Assembly (NCBI RefSeq): GCF_020880695.1
Contig: NZ_JAJIWO010000009.1
Coordinates: 1-64,000, forward strand
Direction of reading: 5' to 3'
DNA length: 64,000 bases
Source: Mucilaginibacter sp. UR6-11
GTDB lineage: Bacteria; Bacteroidota; Bacteroidia; Sphingobacteriales; Sphingobacteriaceae
The notes beneath the pieces are model-generated. The model was not told where the DNA came from and made no database searches. It worked only from the letters and a program-made list of their open reading frames with translations. Every line of letters begins with the position of its first letter. Positions within the stretch are counted from its first letter, which is position 1. This document shows, one piece after another, positions 33,825 through 43,650 of the stretch. A program made the position numbers and the translations under genes.

Positions 33825-34862
33825 TTACTCTGTTTCTCGTTTAGTTGCAATTACCCAGGTTATTAATCCTTTTAAATTATCCTGGTGTTCTTTAAGCCAG
33901 GCGATGTTATCATTCCTGAAAACGCTTATGGTTATATAACGGAAAAACACGTTCATATATTCTGTATTTGCTAAAGTACCAAAGAAGTCGGCATAGTATT
34001 TATTAAAAAAAACGGAATTAGCCGGATCCTTCTTTTCGGCCGCAAGTTTAAAAATGTATTGCAAGGGTAGTGACAACGAATCTAAGGGGGTAATGGCAGC
34101 GCCGTTATTGGCCGCCGCAGTTTTAGCAATTGCCAAACCACCGGTTACGCTTAGTGCGACACTCATTTGCTGCGACCGGCTTAGTTCGTCTGTGCCACCC
34201 ATATTCATACTATTTCCTTTGACATTGAAATATAGGATATGTTTCAAATACATGCACGCCTCCACCGAGCGCTGGGTTTGCGGCTCCATGATCAGGAAAT
34301 TGCACCAGGCCAATATGGAGTTGATGTGCTTACCTTCATTATAAGTGGCCATGGCATACACGCGCTGGCTGCTGGCATGCCTCGGATTTGCCTTTATAGC
34401 TTCTGTAGCTGCGGCCTCGGCCTGGGCATAATTTTTTTGGATCAGGTAAGAAACACTTAAATTATACCACAGGTTTGCGTCTTTTGGTGCTACTGCTACG
34501 CCTTTTTTATAAATGCTAATTGCTTTATCAAAATCTTTCCGCTCATCGTATATATTACCCAGCAAGGCGTAGGTGCGCGCTGATTTATCTGTAACGACCA
34601 GTTTTTCAAGTATTGCAAGGGCATCGTTAGCTTTGCCTGATGCATATAATGTAAAAGCTTTTTCGTAAAGTACTGTTGAATTGTTAGCATCGATTTTTAA
34701 AGCCGCATCATATTTGGCAATGGCTTCATCATATTTTTTGGCATCGTGTAATGCGGTCCCTTCTTTTAACAGGGTCATGGCTGCCTGGTTTTCCTGCGCG
34801 AAAACTGTTATCGAACAAAAAAGCAGGAGTAGTGTTAAGATAGCTTTGTGATAGGTTTGCAT
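33825..34862 (-). CDS. Exported TPR-repeat protein (first of a pair)
   Basis: A 345-residue protein with a signal peptide (about 1-22, TVFAQ). At least four tetratricopeptide repeats are visible between residues 35 and 185, with the A-L-x-x-L-G-x-x-Y spacing (YALLGNIYDERKDFDKAISIY; LWYNLSVSYLIQKNYAQAE). The C-terminal third is helical without a recognised domain and is shared with the downstream paralogue (NSILAWCNFLIMEPQ here, NALMAFCSFLLIEPN there). It is divergent from the serine hydrolase gene. Confidence 0.82.
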   Translation of the reverse strand: MQTYHKAILTLLLLFCSITVFAQENQAAMTLLKEGTALHDAKKYDEAIAKYDAALKIDANNSTVLYEKAFTLYASGKANDALAILEKLVVTDKSARTYALLGNIYDERKDFDKAISIYKKGVAVAPKDANLWYNLSVSYLIQKNYAQAEAAATEAIKANPRHASSQRVYAMATYNEGKHINSILAWCNFLIMEPQTQRSVEACMYLKHILYFNVKGNSMNMGGTDELSRSQQMSVALSVTGGLAIAKTAAANNGAAITPLDSLSLPLQYIFKLAAEKKDPANSVFFNKYYADFFGTLANTEYMNVFFRYITISVFRNDNIAWLKEHQDNLKGLITWVIATKRETE

Positions 34863-35000
34863 ATAATTTAAGTGCGAGGTTTATATATTTTAAATTTAGC
34901 AACGTTATCAACTAAAACAATAAAAATGTTTAAAACTTTAATTCAGATGCGGGTTATATTTTCCAATTTTCGCAGTCGTTTATCCTGGTAGTATTTATTT

Positions 35001-36329
35001 ATGAAATTTTTAAAACAAGGCCTCCTAACTTTCACCGTTTTTCTGCTTTTATTGGCCTCGTGCTCACCAAAACCGGGCGATAATAGCCACTCAGACCAGG
35101 GATCGCCAGAAAAAAGTAAACCGTTAGACACCAAAGCTTTGTTGGCCTATAACCCTAAAAACGCCGATAAACAGATAGATGCTTTTATGCAGCACCTGCA
35201 CACGGCAGCAGGGTTTAACGGTAATGTACTGGTGGCAAAAAAAGGAAAGATAGTTTACCAAAATGCTTTCGGCTGGGCTAACTACCCGCACCAGGACAGC
35301 CTGACGCTCAACTCCCAGTTTGAACTGGCGTCCATCAGCAAAACGATGACGTCGACCGCCATTCTGCAGTTAATGGAGCGGGGTAAGCTGCGCCTTGAAG
35401 ACTCCGTGCAGCAGTTTTTCCCCAATTTCCCATATCATGGCGTAACCATCCGCATGCTGCTTACGCACCGCTCGGGCCTGCCCAATTATGTATATGCTAT
35501 CGATGATGTTTTCCGCAAAGAACACCGCGACCAGAAAAAAGGGGTTACCAACCAGCAAATGATGGACTTACTGGCCCAGTACAAACCTGCACGTTATAAC
35601 GTGCCCGATAAAGGTTATCATTACAACAACTCCAACTTTATGGTGCTGGGCTCTATTATAGAGAAGGTGACACATATGCAGTACGCCGATTATATGATGC
35701 AGAACGTTTTTCTGCCGGCCGGCATGAAGCATACCAACGTATACTCCAAGGCCACTTACGATAAAATACCCACCAAGGTATTGGGGCATGACCGTAACAG
35801 CTGGCGGTACTCGGTGGCGCAAAACTACCTGGACGGGCCCGTTGGCGATAAAGGTATTTATAGTACTGTGGGTGATCTTTTCCTGTTCGATCGTGCGCTG
35901 CGCGCCGGGAAGCTTATTAAACAGGCCACGCAGGATTCGGCTTATACCAACCGCGTTCCGTTAAAGAACGGTCATTTCGGGTATGGTTATGGCTGGCATT
36001 TGTTCGAGGGGCCTAACGAGAAAGTGGTTTACCACACCGGCTGGTGGCATGGCTATCGTCATAACTTTCTGCGCGATATGAAGGAAGACGTAGTAATTAT
36101 ATTGCTGGATAACATGACCAATGGCAGCCTGCTGCACCTTGATGATCTGTTTAAAATGACAGGCATGCCCGTAGTACGTGCGGGGGCTTACGGCCGCGGC
36201 GGCGAGGAGGAGGATGAACAGGCACGTGCCCCTACTTTAGAAAAGAAAAAACAGCCCGTTAAAAAACAGAAGAAAGAAACGGTAGCCAGGCACAGCTCCG
36301 TTAAAAAGCACAAATCGCGTAAACACTAA
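35001..36329 (+). CDS. Class C beta-lactamase-like serine hydrolase, lipoprotein
   Basis: A 442-residue penicillin-binding-protein-like hydrolase. A lipobox LLASC (Cys17 of the signal) anchors it in a membrane facing the periplasm. The catalytic motifs are Ser111-Ile-Ser-Lys114 (SxxK), Tyr208-Asn-Asn210 (YxN) and His-Thr-Gly in VVYHTGWWHG as the third motif. Such proteins are usually peptidases or esterases acting on D-amino-acid peptides and not true beta-lactamases. The last 40 residues form a strongly basic Lys-rich tail (KKKQPVKKQKKE, KKHKSRKH) outside the catalytic fold, which may bind nucleic acid or anionic cell-surface polymers. Confidence 0.9.
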   Translation: MKFLKQGLLTFTVFLLLLASCSPKPGDNSHSDQGSPEKSKPLDTKALLAYNPKNADKQIDAFMQHLHTAAGFNGNVLVAKKGKIVYQNAFGWANYPHQDSLTLNSQFELASISKTMTSTAILQLMERGKLRLEDSVQQFFPNFPYHGVTIRMLLTHRSGLPNYVYAIDDVFRKEHRDQKKGVTNQQMMDLLAQYKPARYNVPDKGYHYNNSNFMVLGSIIEKVTHMQYADYMMQNVFLPAGMKHTNVYSKATYDKIPTKVLGHDRNSWRYSVAQNYLDGPVGDKGIYSTVGDLFLFDRALRAGKLIKQATQDSAYTNRVPLKNGHFGYGYGWHLFEGPNEKVVYHTGWWHGYRHNFLRDMKEDVVIILLDNMTNGSLLHLDDLFKMTGMPVVRAGAYGRGGEEEDEQARAPTLEKKKQPVKKQKKETVARHSSVKKHKSRKH

Positions 36330-36368
36330 GCTGTAAATACTGTTCTATAGAAAAATAAAGGAGTTAAC

Positions 36369-36674
36369 ATGTTTGATAAACTATTTGAAGTACAGCAAAA
36401 AGCCGGCGAAGTAAAACAAAGGCTTGATGCGCTTACCGTAACCGGCACTGCCGAAGGCGGTAAAATCAGCGTTACGGCTACCGGCAATAAAATTATACAG
36501 TCGGTAAATATTGACCCGGAGTTTTTTAAAGAGGCCGATAAAGAAGAGCTGGAAGAGTTGCTGGTAATAGCCATTAACAAAGCAATGGAGCAGGCTGACA
36601 ACGTAAGCCAAAGCGAAATGGCCGCCGTTACCAAAGATATGTTTGGCGGAATGGGCGGGATGTTTGGTAAATAA
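36369..36674 (+). CDS. YbaB/EbfC-family nucleoid-associated protein
   Basis: A 101-residue homodimeric DNA-binding protein. The family pattern is evident: an N-terminal helix, then GKISVTATGNKIIQSVNIDPEF and a C-terminal helix, with a Met/Gly-rich tail (GGMGGMFGK). It has an unusually good Shine-Dalgarno for this genome, AAAGGAG at 36357-36363, five bases before the ATG. In many bacteria ybaB is next to dnaX and recR; here it follows a serine hydrolase gene, so the linkage is lost. Confidence 0.92.
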   Translation: MFDKLFEVQQKAGEVKQRLDALTVTGTAEGGKISVTATGNKIIQSVNIDPEFFKEADKEELEELLVIAINKAMEQADNVSQSEMAAVTKDMFGGMGGMFGK

Positions 36675-36726
36675 GCAATGCCCTTTTTAATGTTTGACAG
36701 ATACCGTTAAGATTAATACCATCACC

Positions 36727-37401
36727 ATGAAAACTACTTATTACGGACAATCAACCCTAATGATTGAAACCGAAGGAAAAAAACTTTTGTTTGATCCTTT
36801 TATTACACCTAACCCGGCGGCAAAACATATTGATATCCACGCGCTGAAGCCTGATTATATCCTGGTATCGCACGGGCACGGCGACCATGTGGCCGATTTG
36901 GTGGCTATCCAAAAAAGCAGCGGCGCCCTGGTAATCTGTATCGCCGAAATTGCCGGCTGGTTGGGTAAGAAAGGCATCGAGGCACACGGTATGAACATTG
37001 GCGGCGGCTTCAATTTTGATTTTGGCCGGGTTAAAATGGTTAATGCCGTACACTCAAGCACCATGCCTGATGGTGCAGCAGGCGGTAACCCAGCCGGATT
37101 TGTATTATACTCGGAAGGGAAAAAGATCTATTACGCCGGTGACACCGCGCTCACCTACGATATGAAATTGCTGGAAGACGAAAACCTGGACTGGGCCGTT
37201 CTACCCATCGGCGATAACTATACCATGGGTGTGGATGATGCCATAAAAGCCACGGATTTCATCAACTGTAAAAACATAATCGGGGTGCATTACGATACCT
37301 TCCCGGTGATAGCGATTGATAAAGAGGAGGCACGCGAAAAGTTCGTCAAAGCGGGGATAAATATTAAGCTTCCGGCAATTGGCGAAGAAATAGAGCTGTA
37401 A
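36727..37401 (+). CDS. UPF0173-type metallo-beta-lactamase-fold hydrolase
   Basis: A 224-residue metal-dependent hydrolase of the UPF0173/YtkL type. HGHGDH (49-54) gives the zinc-binding HxHxDH motif; further ligands lie in NAVHSS (His), YAGDTAL (Asp) and GVHYDTFP (His). I start at the ATG at 36727, which begins the first beta strand; the open frame extends 11 codons upstream to a TTG with no conserved sequence. The substrate is unknown. Orientation and spacing (52 bases) allow co-transcription with ybaB. Confidence 0.92.
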   Translation: MKTTYYGQSTLMIETEGKKLLFDPFITPNPAAKHIDIHALKPDYILVSHGHGDHVADLVAIQKSSGALVICIAEIAGWLGKKGIEAHGMNIGGGFNFDFGRVKMVNAVHSSTMPDGAAGGNPAGFVLYSEGKKIYYAGDTALTYDMKLLEDENLDWAVLPIGDNYTMGVDDAIKATDFINCKNIIGVHYDTFPVIAIDKEEAREKFVKAGINIKLPAIGEEIEL

Positions 37402-37539
37402 TAATTTACTTTAATTGGCCTCATAAACAACTGGTTAAGTGTGATAAGTAACTGTGATAGTGTATTTATTACACCTTAACTGTTGCACATATTGTAATTA
37501 TGTTTATAATTGCCTTATCAAACAACCAATTTGTAAATT

Positions 37540-39162
37540 ATGAGTTTTGAAGAACAGCTCCAATCGATCTTCGTGGATGAAAACCTTATACCCGAAGAAT
37601 TCAGGATAGAACAGATCCACCAGCGCGAATACCTTTGTAATGGTGAGATGAAACCGTGGAACGGACCCGTTAGCGAAGTTTATTCGCCGGTTTGTATCCC
37701 CGGGCCCAATGGTTTAACCCGTAAGTTTATCGGCACCTACCCGGTTTGTACCGAGAAGGAGGCAAACGAGGCCCTTGACGCCGCAATTGCTGCCTATGAC
37801 AACGGCAGGGGCGAGTGGCCGACCATGAGTGTCGACGGACGTATCAAATGCCTGGAGCGCTTCATTTTTAAAATGGGCGAGCAGCGCAGCCTGGTAGTTA
37901 AACTGATTATGTGGGAGATTGGCAAATCATACGCCGACTCGGCCAAAGAATTTGACCGCACCGTTGAATATATCAACGCCACTATTGACGCGCTGAAGGA
38001 GATCGACCGTACCTCATCCCGCTTCGAGATAGCTGAGGGTGTGGTTGCGCAGGCCCGCCGGTCGCCGTTGGGCGTTGTGCTGTGTATGGGGCCGTTCAAC
38101 TATCCGCTTAATGAAACTTTCACCACGCTGATACCCGCCCTTATTATGGGCAATACGCTGCTGTTTAAACCACCTAAGCACGGTACGCTGTTGCATTATC
38201 CGTTGCTTGAAGCTTTCCGGGAGTCGTTCCCTAAAGGCGTGGTCAATACCGTTTATGGCCGCGGTGCCACGGTAACCCCCGGTTTAATGGCAACCGGGCA
38301 TATCAACGTGCTGGCATTCATCGGCTCAAGTAAAGTGGCCAATGATCTGAAAAAACGTCACCCTAAAATAAACCGGTTACGCGCCGTTTTAAGCCTTGAT
38401 GCCAAGAACCTGGCCATCATCACGAAAAACGCCGACCTGAAACTCGCGGTTAGCGAGTGCATCCTCGGCGCGCTGTCCTTTAACGGGCAACGCTGTACCG
38501 CTATCAAGATCATCTATGTACATAAAGAGGTAGCCGATGAGTTTTTAAAACTACTAAGCGATGCCGTAGCCAAGCTGCCGTTTGGCCTGCCATGGGATAA
38601 AGATGTTAAGTTAACCCCGCTGCCAGAGCCCCATAAGCCCGATTTCCTGAAAGAGACCATTGCCGACGCGGTAGCGCATGGCGCCGGCGTGATCAATGAA
38701 AACGGTGGCGCAACAGCGGCTTCGTTTGTTTACCCGGCAATTTTATACCCCGTGAATGACAAAATGAAGATCTTCCGCGAAGAGCAGTTTGGACCCGTGA
38801 TCCCGGTGGTGCCCTTTCAGGATATTGAAGAACCGATTGCGTACCAGATCGACTCGCCGCATGGCCAGCAGGTAAGTATTTTTAGTAATGATGCTGATGA
38901 GATCGCGTCATTGATCGACCCGTTTGTTAACCTGGTGAGCCGGGTAAATGTGAATACCCAATGTCAGCGCGGCCCGGATGTGTTTCCGTTTACCGGCCGC
39001 AAGGACAGTGCCGAAGGTACACTTTCGGTACATGATGCCTTGCGCTCATTCTCTATCCGCTCATTAGTAGCCGCTAAGTTAAATGAGGCCAATAAACATC
39101 TCATCAATGAAATTGTGAATGATAATTCGTCTAATTTTTTAAGTACGAAGTTTATATTGTAG
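37540..39162 (+). CDS. gapN: NADP-dependent glyceraldehyde-3-phosphate dehydrogenase, GapN-like aldehyde dehydrogenase
   Basis: A 540-residue aldehyde dehydrogenase of the non-phosphorylating GAPDH type, oxidising glyceraldehyde 3-phosphate to 3-phosphoglycerate with NADP+. Catalytic Cys319 is in FNGQRCTAIK, the oxyanion Asn in GPFNYPLNE, and the cofactor Glu in FREEQFGPV. The family's general-base Glu normally lies 34 residues before the Cys in an LELGG motif. Here that place is Ser285 in LSLDAKN, so the base is absent. This may be a feature of Bacteroidota GapN-like proteins. Substrate assignment is by overall similarity (HLI-type GapN); semialdehyde dehydrogenases are alternatives. Confidence 0.82.
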   Translation: MSFEEQLQSIFVDENLIPEEFRIEQIHQREYLCNGEMKPWNGPVSEVYSPVCIPGPNGLTRKFIGTYPVCTEKEANEALDAAIAAYDNGRGEWPTMSVDGRIKCLERFIFKMGEQRSLVVKLIMWEIGKSYADSAKEFDRTVEYINATIDALKEIDRTSSRFEIAEGVVAQARRSPLGVVLCMGPFNYPLNETFTTLIPALIMGNTLLFKPPKHGTLLHYPLLEAFRESFPKGVVNTVYGRGATVTPGLMATGHINVLAFIGSSKVANDLKKRHPKINRLRAVLSLDAKNLAIITKNADLKLAVSECILGALSFNGQRCTAIKIIYVHKEVADEFLKLLSDAVAKLPFGLPWDKDVKLTPLPEPHKPDFLKETIADAVAHGAGVINENGGATAASFVYPAILYPVNDKMKIFREEQFGPVIPVVPFQDIEEPIAYQIDSPHGQQVSIFSNDADEIASLIDPFVNLVSRVNVNTQCQRGPDVFPFTGRKDSAEGTLSVHDALRSFSIRSLVAAKLNEANKHLINEIVNDNSSNFLSTKFIL

Positions 39163-39186
39163 TACCCCAGGCTATATTAAAAACAA

Positions 39187-39217
39187 AAAAGGCTCATCGG
39201 TTACCGATGAGCCTTTT
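39187..39217. terminator. Bidirectional terminator
   Basis: AAAAGGCTCATCGG (39187-39200) pairs with CCGATGAGCCTTTT (39204-39217) around a TTA loop. It separates the converging gapN gene and the rimP-nusA-infB operon. Confidence 0.9.
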
Positions 39218-39237
39218 AAATATAATGTGCCTGCTGT

Positions 39238-42200
39238 TTATACCAGCTTGCGTTTAACTTCTACGTTTTCGTAAGCTTCAACAATGTCGCCTACTTCAAT
39301 GTTATTAAAGTTTTGGATGTTTAAACCGCACTCGTAGTTGGCTGATACCTCTTTTACGTCGTCTTTGAAACGTTTTAATGAAGCCAGTTCGCCGGTGTAG
39401 ATCACCACACCCTCGCGGATGATACGGATCTTACTGTTACGGGTAATTTTACCATCCAATACCATACAACCTGCAATGGTACCCACTTTACTGATCTTGA
39501 AGGTTTCGCGGATCTCTACGTTAGCAACAATCTTCTCTTCAAAGGTTGGTGCAAGCATGCCTTCCATCGCAGCCTTGATCTCGTTGATCGCGTCGTAGAT
39601 GATTGAATAAAGCCTGATGTCAATCTGCTCAGCCTCGGCCAGCTTACGGGCACCGCCTGAAGGGCGTACCTGGAAACCGATGATGATCGCGTCTGATGCA
39701 GAAGCAAGTAATACGTCTGATTCAGAGATCTGACCAACTGCTTTTGATATCACGTTAACCTGGATTTGTTCGGTTGATAGTTTCAACAACGAGTCAGACA
39801 ATGCCTCGATCGAACCATCCACGTCACCTTTAACAATAATGTTCAGTTCCTTAAAGTTACCCACTGCCAAACGGCGGCCGATCTCATCCAAAGTGATATG
39901 TTTCTGGGTACGTAAGCCCTGCTCGCGTTGTAACTGCAAACGCTTGTTTGCAATCTCACGTGCTTCAACTTCGCTCTCTAACACGTTAAACTTATCGCCG
40001 GCGGTAGGTGCACCCTGCATGCCCAGTACCTGTACCGGTGTTGACGGCCCTGCAGATTCAACCCTCTGGCCACGCTCATTGGTTAACGCTTTAACACGCC
40101 CGCTGTAGCAGCCGGCTAATATCGGGTCGCCTACTTTTAATCGGCCTGCCTGTACCAGGATGGTGGTAACAATACCACGGCCTTTATCCAAAGCAGCCTC
40201 AATAACCGTACCTACGGCACGTTTGTTAGGGTTAGCTTTAAGCTCCAGCAGTTCGGCCTCTAACAATACTTTTTCTAAAAGCAGGTCGATATTTAAACCG
40301 GTTTTTGCTGAGATCTCCTGTGTTTGATATTTACCGCCCCACTCCTCAACCAAAATATTCATGGCTGACAGTTGCTCACGTACCTTATCGGCATTGGCAC
40401 CCGGACGGTCGATTTTATTGAATGCAAAGATGATTGGTGCACCGGCAGCCTGCGCGTGGTTTATGGCCTCGCGGGTTTGCGGCATCACGCTGTCATCAGC
40501 AGCGATAACTATAATTACAATATCGGTTACCTGTGCACCCCTGGCACGCATAGCGGTAAACGCTTCGTGGCCCGGTGTATCCAGGAATGTTATTTTTCCT
40601 TTATTATCCGGCAGTGTTACTTCGTAGGCACCAATGTGCTGGGTTATACCACCTGCTTCACCACCTATTACGTTGGTTTTGCGGATAAAATCCAGCAACG
40701 ATGTCTTACCATGATCTACGTGGCCCATGATCGTTACTATCGGTGCACGTGGTACCAGGTCTTCCGGAGCATCCGGCTGATCAAGGATAAATTCTTCATC
40801 CTGTGGTTTTACAAACTCAACCTGGTAGCCAAACTCATCAGCAACAATGCTTAGTGTTTCGGCATCCAAACGCTGGTTGATGGACACGAACATGCCCAAA
40901 CTCATACAGGTTGAGATGATCTGCGTAACAGATACATCCATCATGATAGCTAACTCGTTAGCTGTTACAAATTCTGTAACCTTTAATACTTTTGATTGTG
41001 CGTCCTGCTCTAATGCCAGTTCATCGGCATTGGCGGCCACATCATCCCGTTTTTGACGACGGAACTTGGCGCGCTGGGCAAATTTGCCCGACTTACCGGC
41101 GCCGCTTAAGCGGGCAAGGGTAGCCTTAATCTGGTCCTGAATGTCCTTTTCTGAAGGTTCTTCTTTAGGGCCGGTACTTGCCGGGGTATTACGGTTAAAG
41201 TTATTGTTTGGACGGTTGCCCTGATAACCACCGCCTGTAGTATTGGGGCGGTTTCTAAAATCAGGACGGTTGGCGCTATTGGTGTTGTTGGCACCGCCTT
41301 GCGGGGCATTGCCGCCACCGGCAGGGTTAGCGCCCTGGCCTTGCTGCGGATTGGCATTATTGCCACCACCCTGGCCGGGTCCCTGGTTATCTTTACGCTT
41401 ACGTTTACGTTTATGATCTGCGCTGGTATTTGATGACGACGCTACCGGGTTACGTTTTGGTGTAACCGGCAAAGTTATCCTGCCAACAATGTTTGGCCCG
41501 CTTAAGCGATCGGCTTTCGCCCTGATCACATCCGGATCGCCACCTTCTTCGTTAGGAGGGGTGACAGGAGCGGCAGCAACCGGTGGTTGCGGCGCAGCAG
41601 GTGCAGGCGTTGATGCCGGTGCGGCAACCGGTGGTTGCGGTGCCACAGGCGCTTTTACTTCTTCGGCTTTCGGTGCTTCAGGAGCGGCCTCTTTTTTAAC
41701 TTCAACAACAGGCTCAGGTGCCTTAACTTCGGCAACAGGTTCTGGTGCTTTTACTTCGGCAACCGGCTCTGGTTTCGGAGCTTCCTCTTTAACCTTTTCG
41801 GCCGGTTTAGCATTTAAGTTATTAAGGTCTATCTTACCCACAACTTTTACACCCCTAAGCGCGTCAGTACTTGCCGGTTCTTCTGCCTTTACAGGTTCAG
41901 GAACAGGCGCCGCTGCCGGCTTCGGTTGTTCAACCGGGGCAGGTGGCGCGGTAAAATTACCGGCGTTCTTGATCAGGATCTCTTCGTTCTCGAAATCCCT
42001 TGAACGGCGGGCCTCAACCGGCCTGTCAGGAATAGCCGCAGCTTCTTCTTTACGTATCTTGCCGATACTGATCTGCTTGGCTTCTTCCTTAATGCTTTTA
42101 TCAACAGCAAATTCCTTTAACAAGGCACTGTACATGTCGTTATCCAGCTTCGCCATAGGTTGTTTATCAACCTTATAGCCTTTTGTAGCTAAAAAATCAA

Positions 42201-42270
42201 CAATGGTACCCATACCAATGTTAAGCTCTTTTACTGCTTTTATTAATTTTATTGATTTGTCTTCTGACAT
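39238..42270 (-). CDS. infB: Translation initiation factor IF-2
   Basis: GTPase that places initiator tRNA on the 30S subunit. The 1010 residues comprise an N-terminal helix domain (about 1-60), a long low-complexity linker (about 100-380) with repeats such as KAPEPVAEV and PQPPVAAP and an Asn/Gly-rich section, an IF2_N domain at about 430-480, and the GTPase domain with G1 GHVDHGKT (516-523), G3 DTPGHEAF and G4 NKID. Domains II-IV follow. Last gene of the rimP-nusA-infB operon, 61 bases after nusA. Confidence 0.97.
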   Translation of the reverse strand: MSEDKSIKLIKAVKELNIGMGTIVDFLATKGYKVDKQPMAKLDNDMYSALLKEFAVDKSIKEEAKQISIGKIRKEEAAAIPDRPVEARRSRDFENEEILIKNAGNFTAPPAPVEQPKPAAAPVPEPVKAEEPASTDALRGVKVVGKIDLNNLNAKPAEKVKEEAPKPEPVAEVKAPEPVAEVKAPEPVVEVKKEAAPEAPKAEEVKAPVAPQPPVAAPASTPAPAAPQPPVAAAPVTPPNEEGGDPDVIRAKADRLSGPNIVGRITLPVTPKRNPVASSSNTSADHKRKRKRKDNQGPGQGGGNNANPQQGQGANPAGGGNAPQGGANNTNSANRPDFRNRPNTTGGGYQGNRPNNNFNRNTPASTGPKEEPSEKDIQDQIKATLARLSGAGKSGKFAQRAKFRRQKRDDVAANADELALEQDAQSKVLKVTEFVTANELAIMMDVSVTQIISTCMSLGMFVSINQRLDAETLSIVADEFGYQVEFVKPQDEEFILDQPDAPEDLVPRAPIVTIMGHVDHGKTSLLDFIRKTNVIGGEAGGITQHIGAYEVTLPDNKGKITFLDTPGHEAFTAMRARGAQVTDIVIIVIAADDSVMPQTREAINHAQAAGAPIIFAFNKIDRPGANADKVREQLSAMNILVEEWGGKYQTQEISAKTGLNIDLLLEKVLLEAELLELKANPNKRAVGTVIEAALDKGRGIVTTILVQAGRLKVGDPILAGCYSGRVKALTNERGQRVESAGPSTPVQVLGMQGAPTAGDKFNVLESEVEAREIANKRLQLQREQGLRTQKHITLDEIGRRLAVGNFKELNIIVKGDVDGSIEALSDSLLKLSTEQIQVNVISKAVGQISESDVLLASASDAIIIGFQVRPSGGARKLAEAEQIDIRLYSIIYDAINEIKAAMEGMLAPTFEEKIVANVEIRETFKISKVGTIAGCMVLDGKITRNSKIRIIREGVVIYTGELASLKRFKDDVKEVSANYECGLNIQNFNNIEVGDIVEAYENVEVKRKLV

Positions 42271-42331
42271 TTATTATAACTTTCTCTGCTTATTTATGCA
42301 AAAATACGATTTTAATTTTGCTTAATTCCTT

Positions 42332-43567
42332 TTATTCAAATTCTGCCTGTAATATTGATAGTACTTCTTTTACTGTTTCCTCTTCTAAATCTGTACGTTT
42401 CACCAGTTCGCCTACGGTTAGGGCCAAAACTGATTTTGCTGTATCTAAACCAATCCGTTTAAATTCGTCCAGGATCCAGCTTTCAATTTCGTCAGAAAAT
42501 TCTTCAATATCCACATCTTCATCATGCTCATCAGCTTCACGGTAAACATCAATTTCGTAACCTGTCAGCTTACCTGCCAGCTTAATGTTATGGCCGCCAC
42601 GACCGATAGCCAACGATACCTGATCTGGTTTTAAGTATACCGCGGCTGTTTTTTTCTCATCATCTAACTTAATAGAGGTGATTTTAGCCGGTGATAAAGC
42701 ACGTTGTATATATAACTGAATATTGTTGGTATAGTTTATCACATCAATATTTTCATTTTTCAACTCGCGCACAATACCGTGGATACGTGAACCTTTCATG
42801 CCCACACAGGCGCCAACCGGATCAATACGGTCATCATACGATTCTACAGCTACCTTAGCTCTTTCGCCCGGTTCGCGTACAATTTTCTTAATGGTGATCA
42901 AACCATCAAAGATCTCCGGAACTTCCAGTTCAAACAAGCGCTGTAAAAACTCGGGCGCTGTACGTGATATGATGATCTTAGGGTTGCTGTTCAGCATATC
43001 TACCTTGTAAACAATCGCTTTAACGCTATCGCCTTTTTTAAAGTAGTCGGCCGGGATCTGCTCTGTTTTTGGTAATAAAAGTTCGTTGCCTTCATCATCC
43101 AAAACCAAAGTTTCTTTTTTCCAAACCTGGTAAACCTCGCCGGTTACAATCTCGCCCACGCGGTCTTTATATTTCTTAAAGATCTCGTCTTTCTCTAACT
43201 CCAATATTTTTGATACCAGTGTCTGGCGTGCCGCTAAAATAGCACGGCGGCCAAAGCTCTCTAAAGTAATCAGCTCGATATAATCGTCGCCAACCTCCAG
43301 GTCCGGATCTAATGTTTTTGCTTCTTTTAACTCAATCTCCAAATCATCATCCTCACTAAACCCGTCTTCCATAACCACACGCGTGCGCCAAATTTCTAAG
43401 TCACCATTGTCTGTGTTCACAATTACGTCACAATTCTCATCGGTGCCGTATTTTTTACGGATCATACTCCTGAAAACGTCTTCCAGCACGCTCATCATCG
43501 TTGGACGATCGATGTTTTTAAAATCTTTGAATTCCTGGAAAGAATCAATTAAATTAATATTGCTCAT
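42332..43567 (-). CDS. nusA: Transcription termination/antitermination factor NusA
   Basis: RNA polymerase-associated factor controlling pausing, termination and antitermination. The 411 residues hold the N-terminal polymerase-binding domain (about 1-125), an S1 domain (about 135-200, GEIVTGEVYQVW), and two KH domains (KH1 with DPVGACVGMKGSRI; KH2 with QVSLAIGRGGHNIKLA). The C-terminal acidic repeats of the enterobacterial protein are absent; a single short helical acidic tail remains, which is usual in Bacteroidota. Between rimP and infB, as in most bacteria. Confidence 0.96.
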   Translation of the reverse strand: MSNINLIDSFQEFKDFKNIDRPTMMSVLEDVFRSMIRKKYGTDENCDVIVNTDNGDLEIWRTRVVMEDGFSEDDDLEIELKEAKTLDPDLEVGDDYIELITLESFGRRAILAARQTLVSKILELEKDEIFKKYKDRVGEIVTGEVYQVWKKETLVLDDEGNELLLPKTEQIPADYFKKGDSVKAIVYKVDMLNSNPKIIISRTAPEFLQRLFELEVPEIFDGLITIKKIVREPGERAKVAVESYDDRIDPVGACVGMKGSRIHGIVRELKNENIDVINYTNNIQLYIQRALSPAKITSIKLDDEKKTAAVYLKPDQVSLAIGRGGHNIKLAGKLTGYEIDVYREADEHDEDVDIEEFSDEIESWILDEFKRIGLDTAKSVLALTVGELVKRTDLEEETVKEVLSILQAEFE

Positions 43568-43650
43568 TTTTCATTGAAATTAATTGTTATTATATGGTAA
43601 TGAAGCTATCATGGGCTTTAATTTTTTATTGAGCTGCCCATGATGGTTTC

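Noticed and set aside
41489..42178. Plus-strand open frame of 229 codons rich in Gly, Ala, Ser and Thr
   Set aside because: It is the complement of the Ala/Pro/Glu-rich repetitive linker of infB, which stays open on both strands because of its composition.
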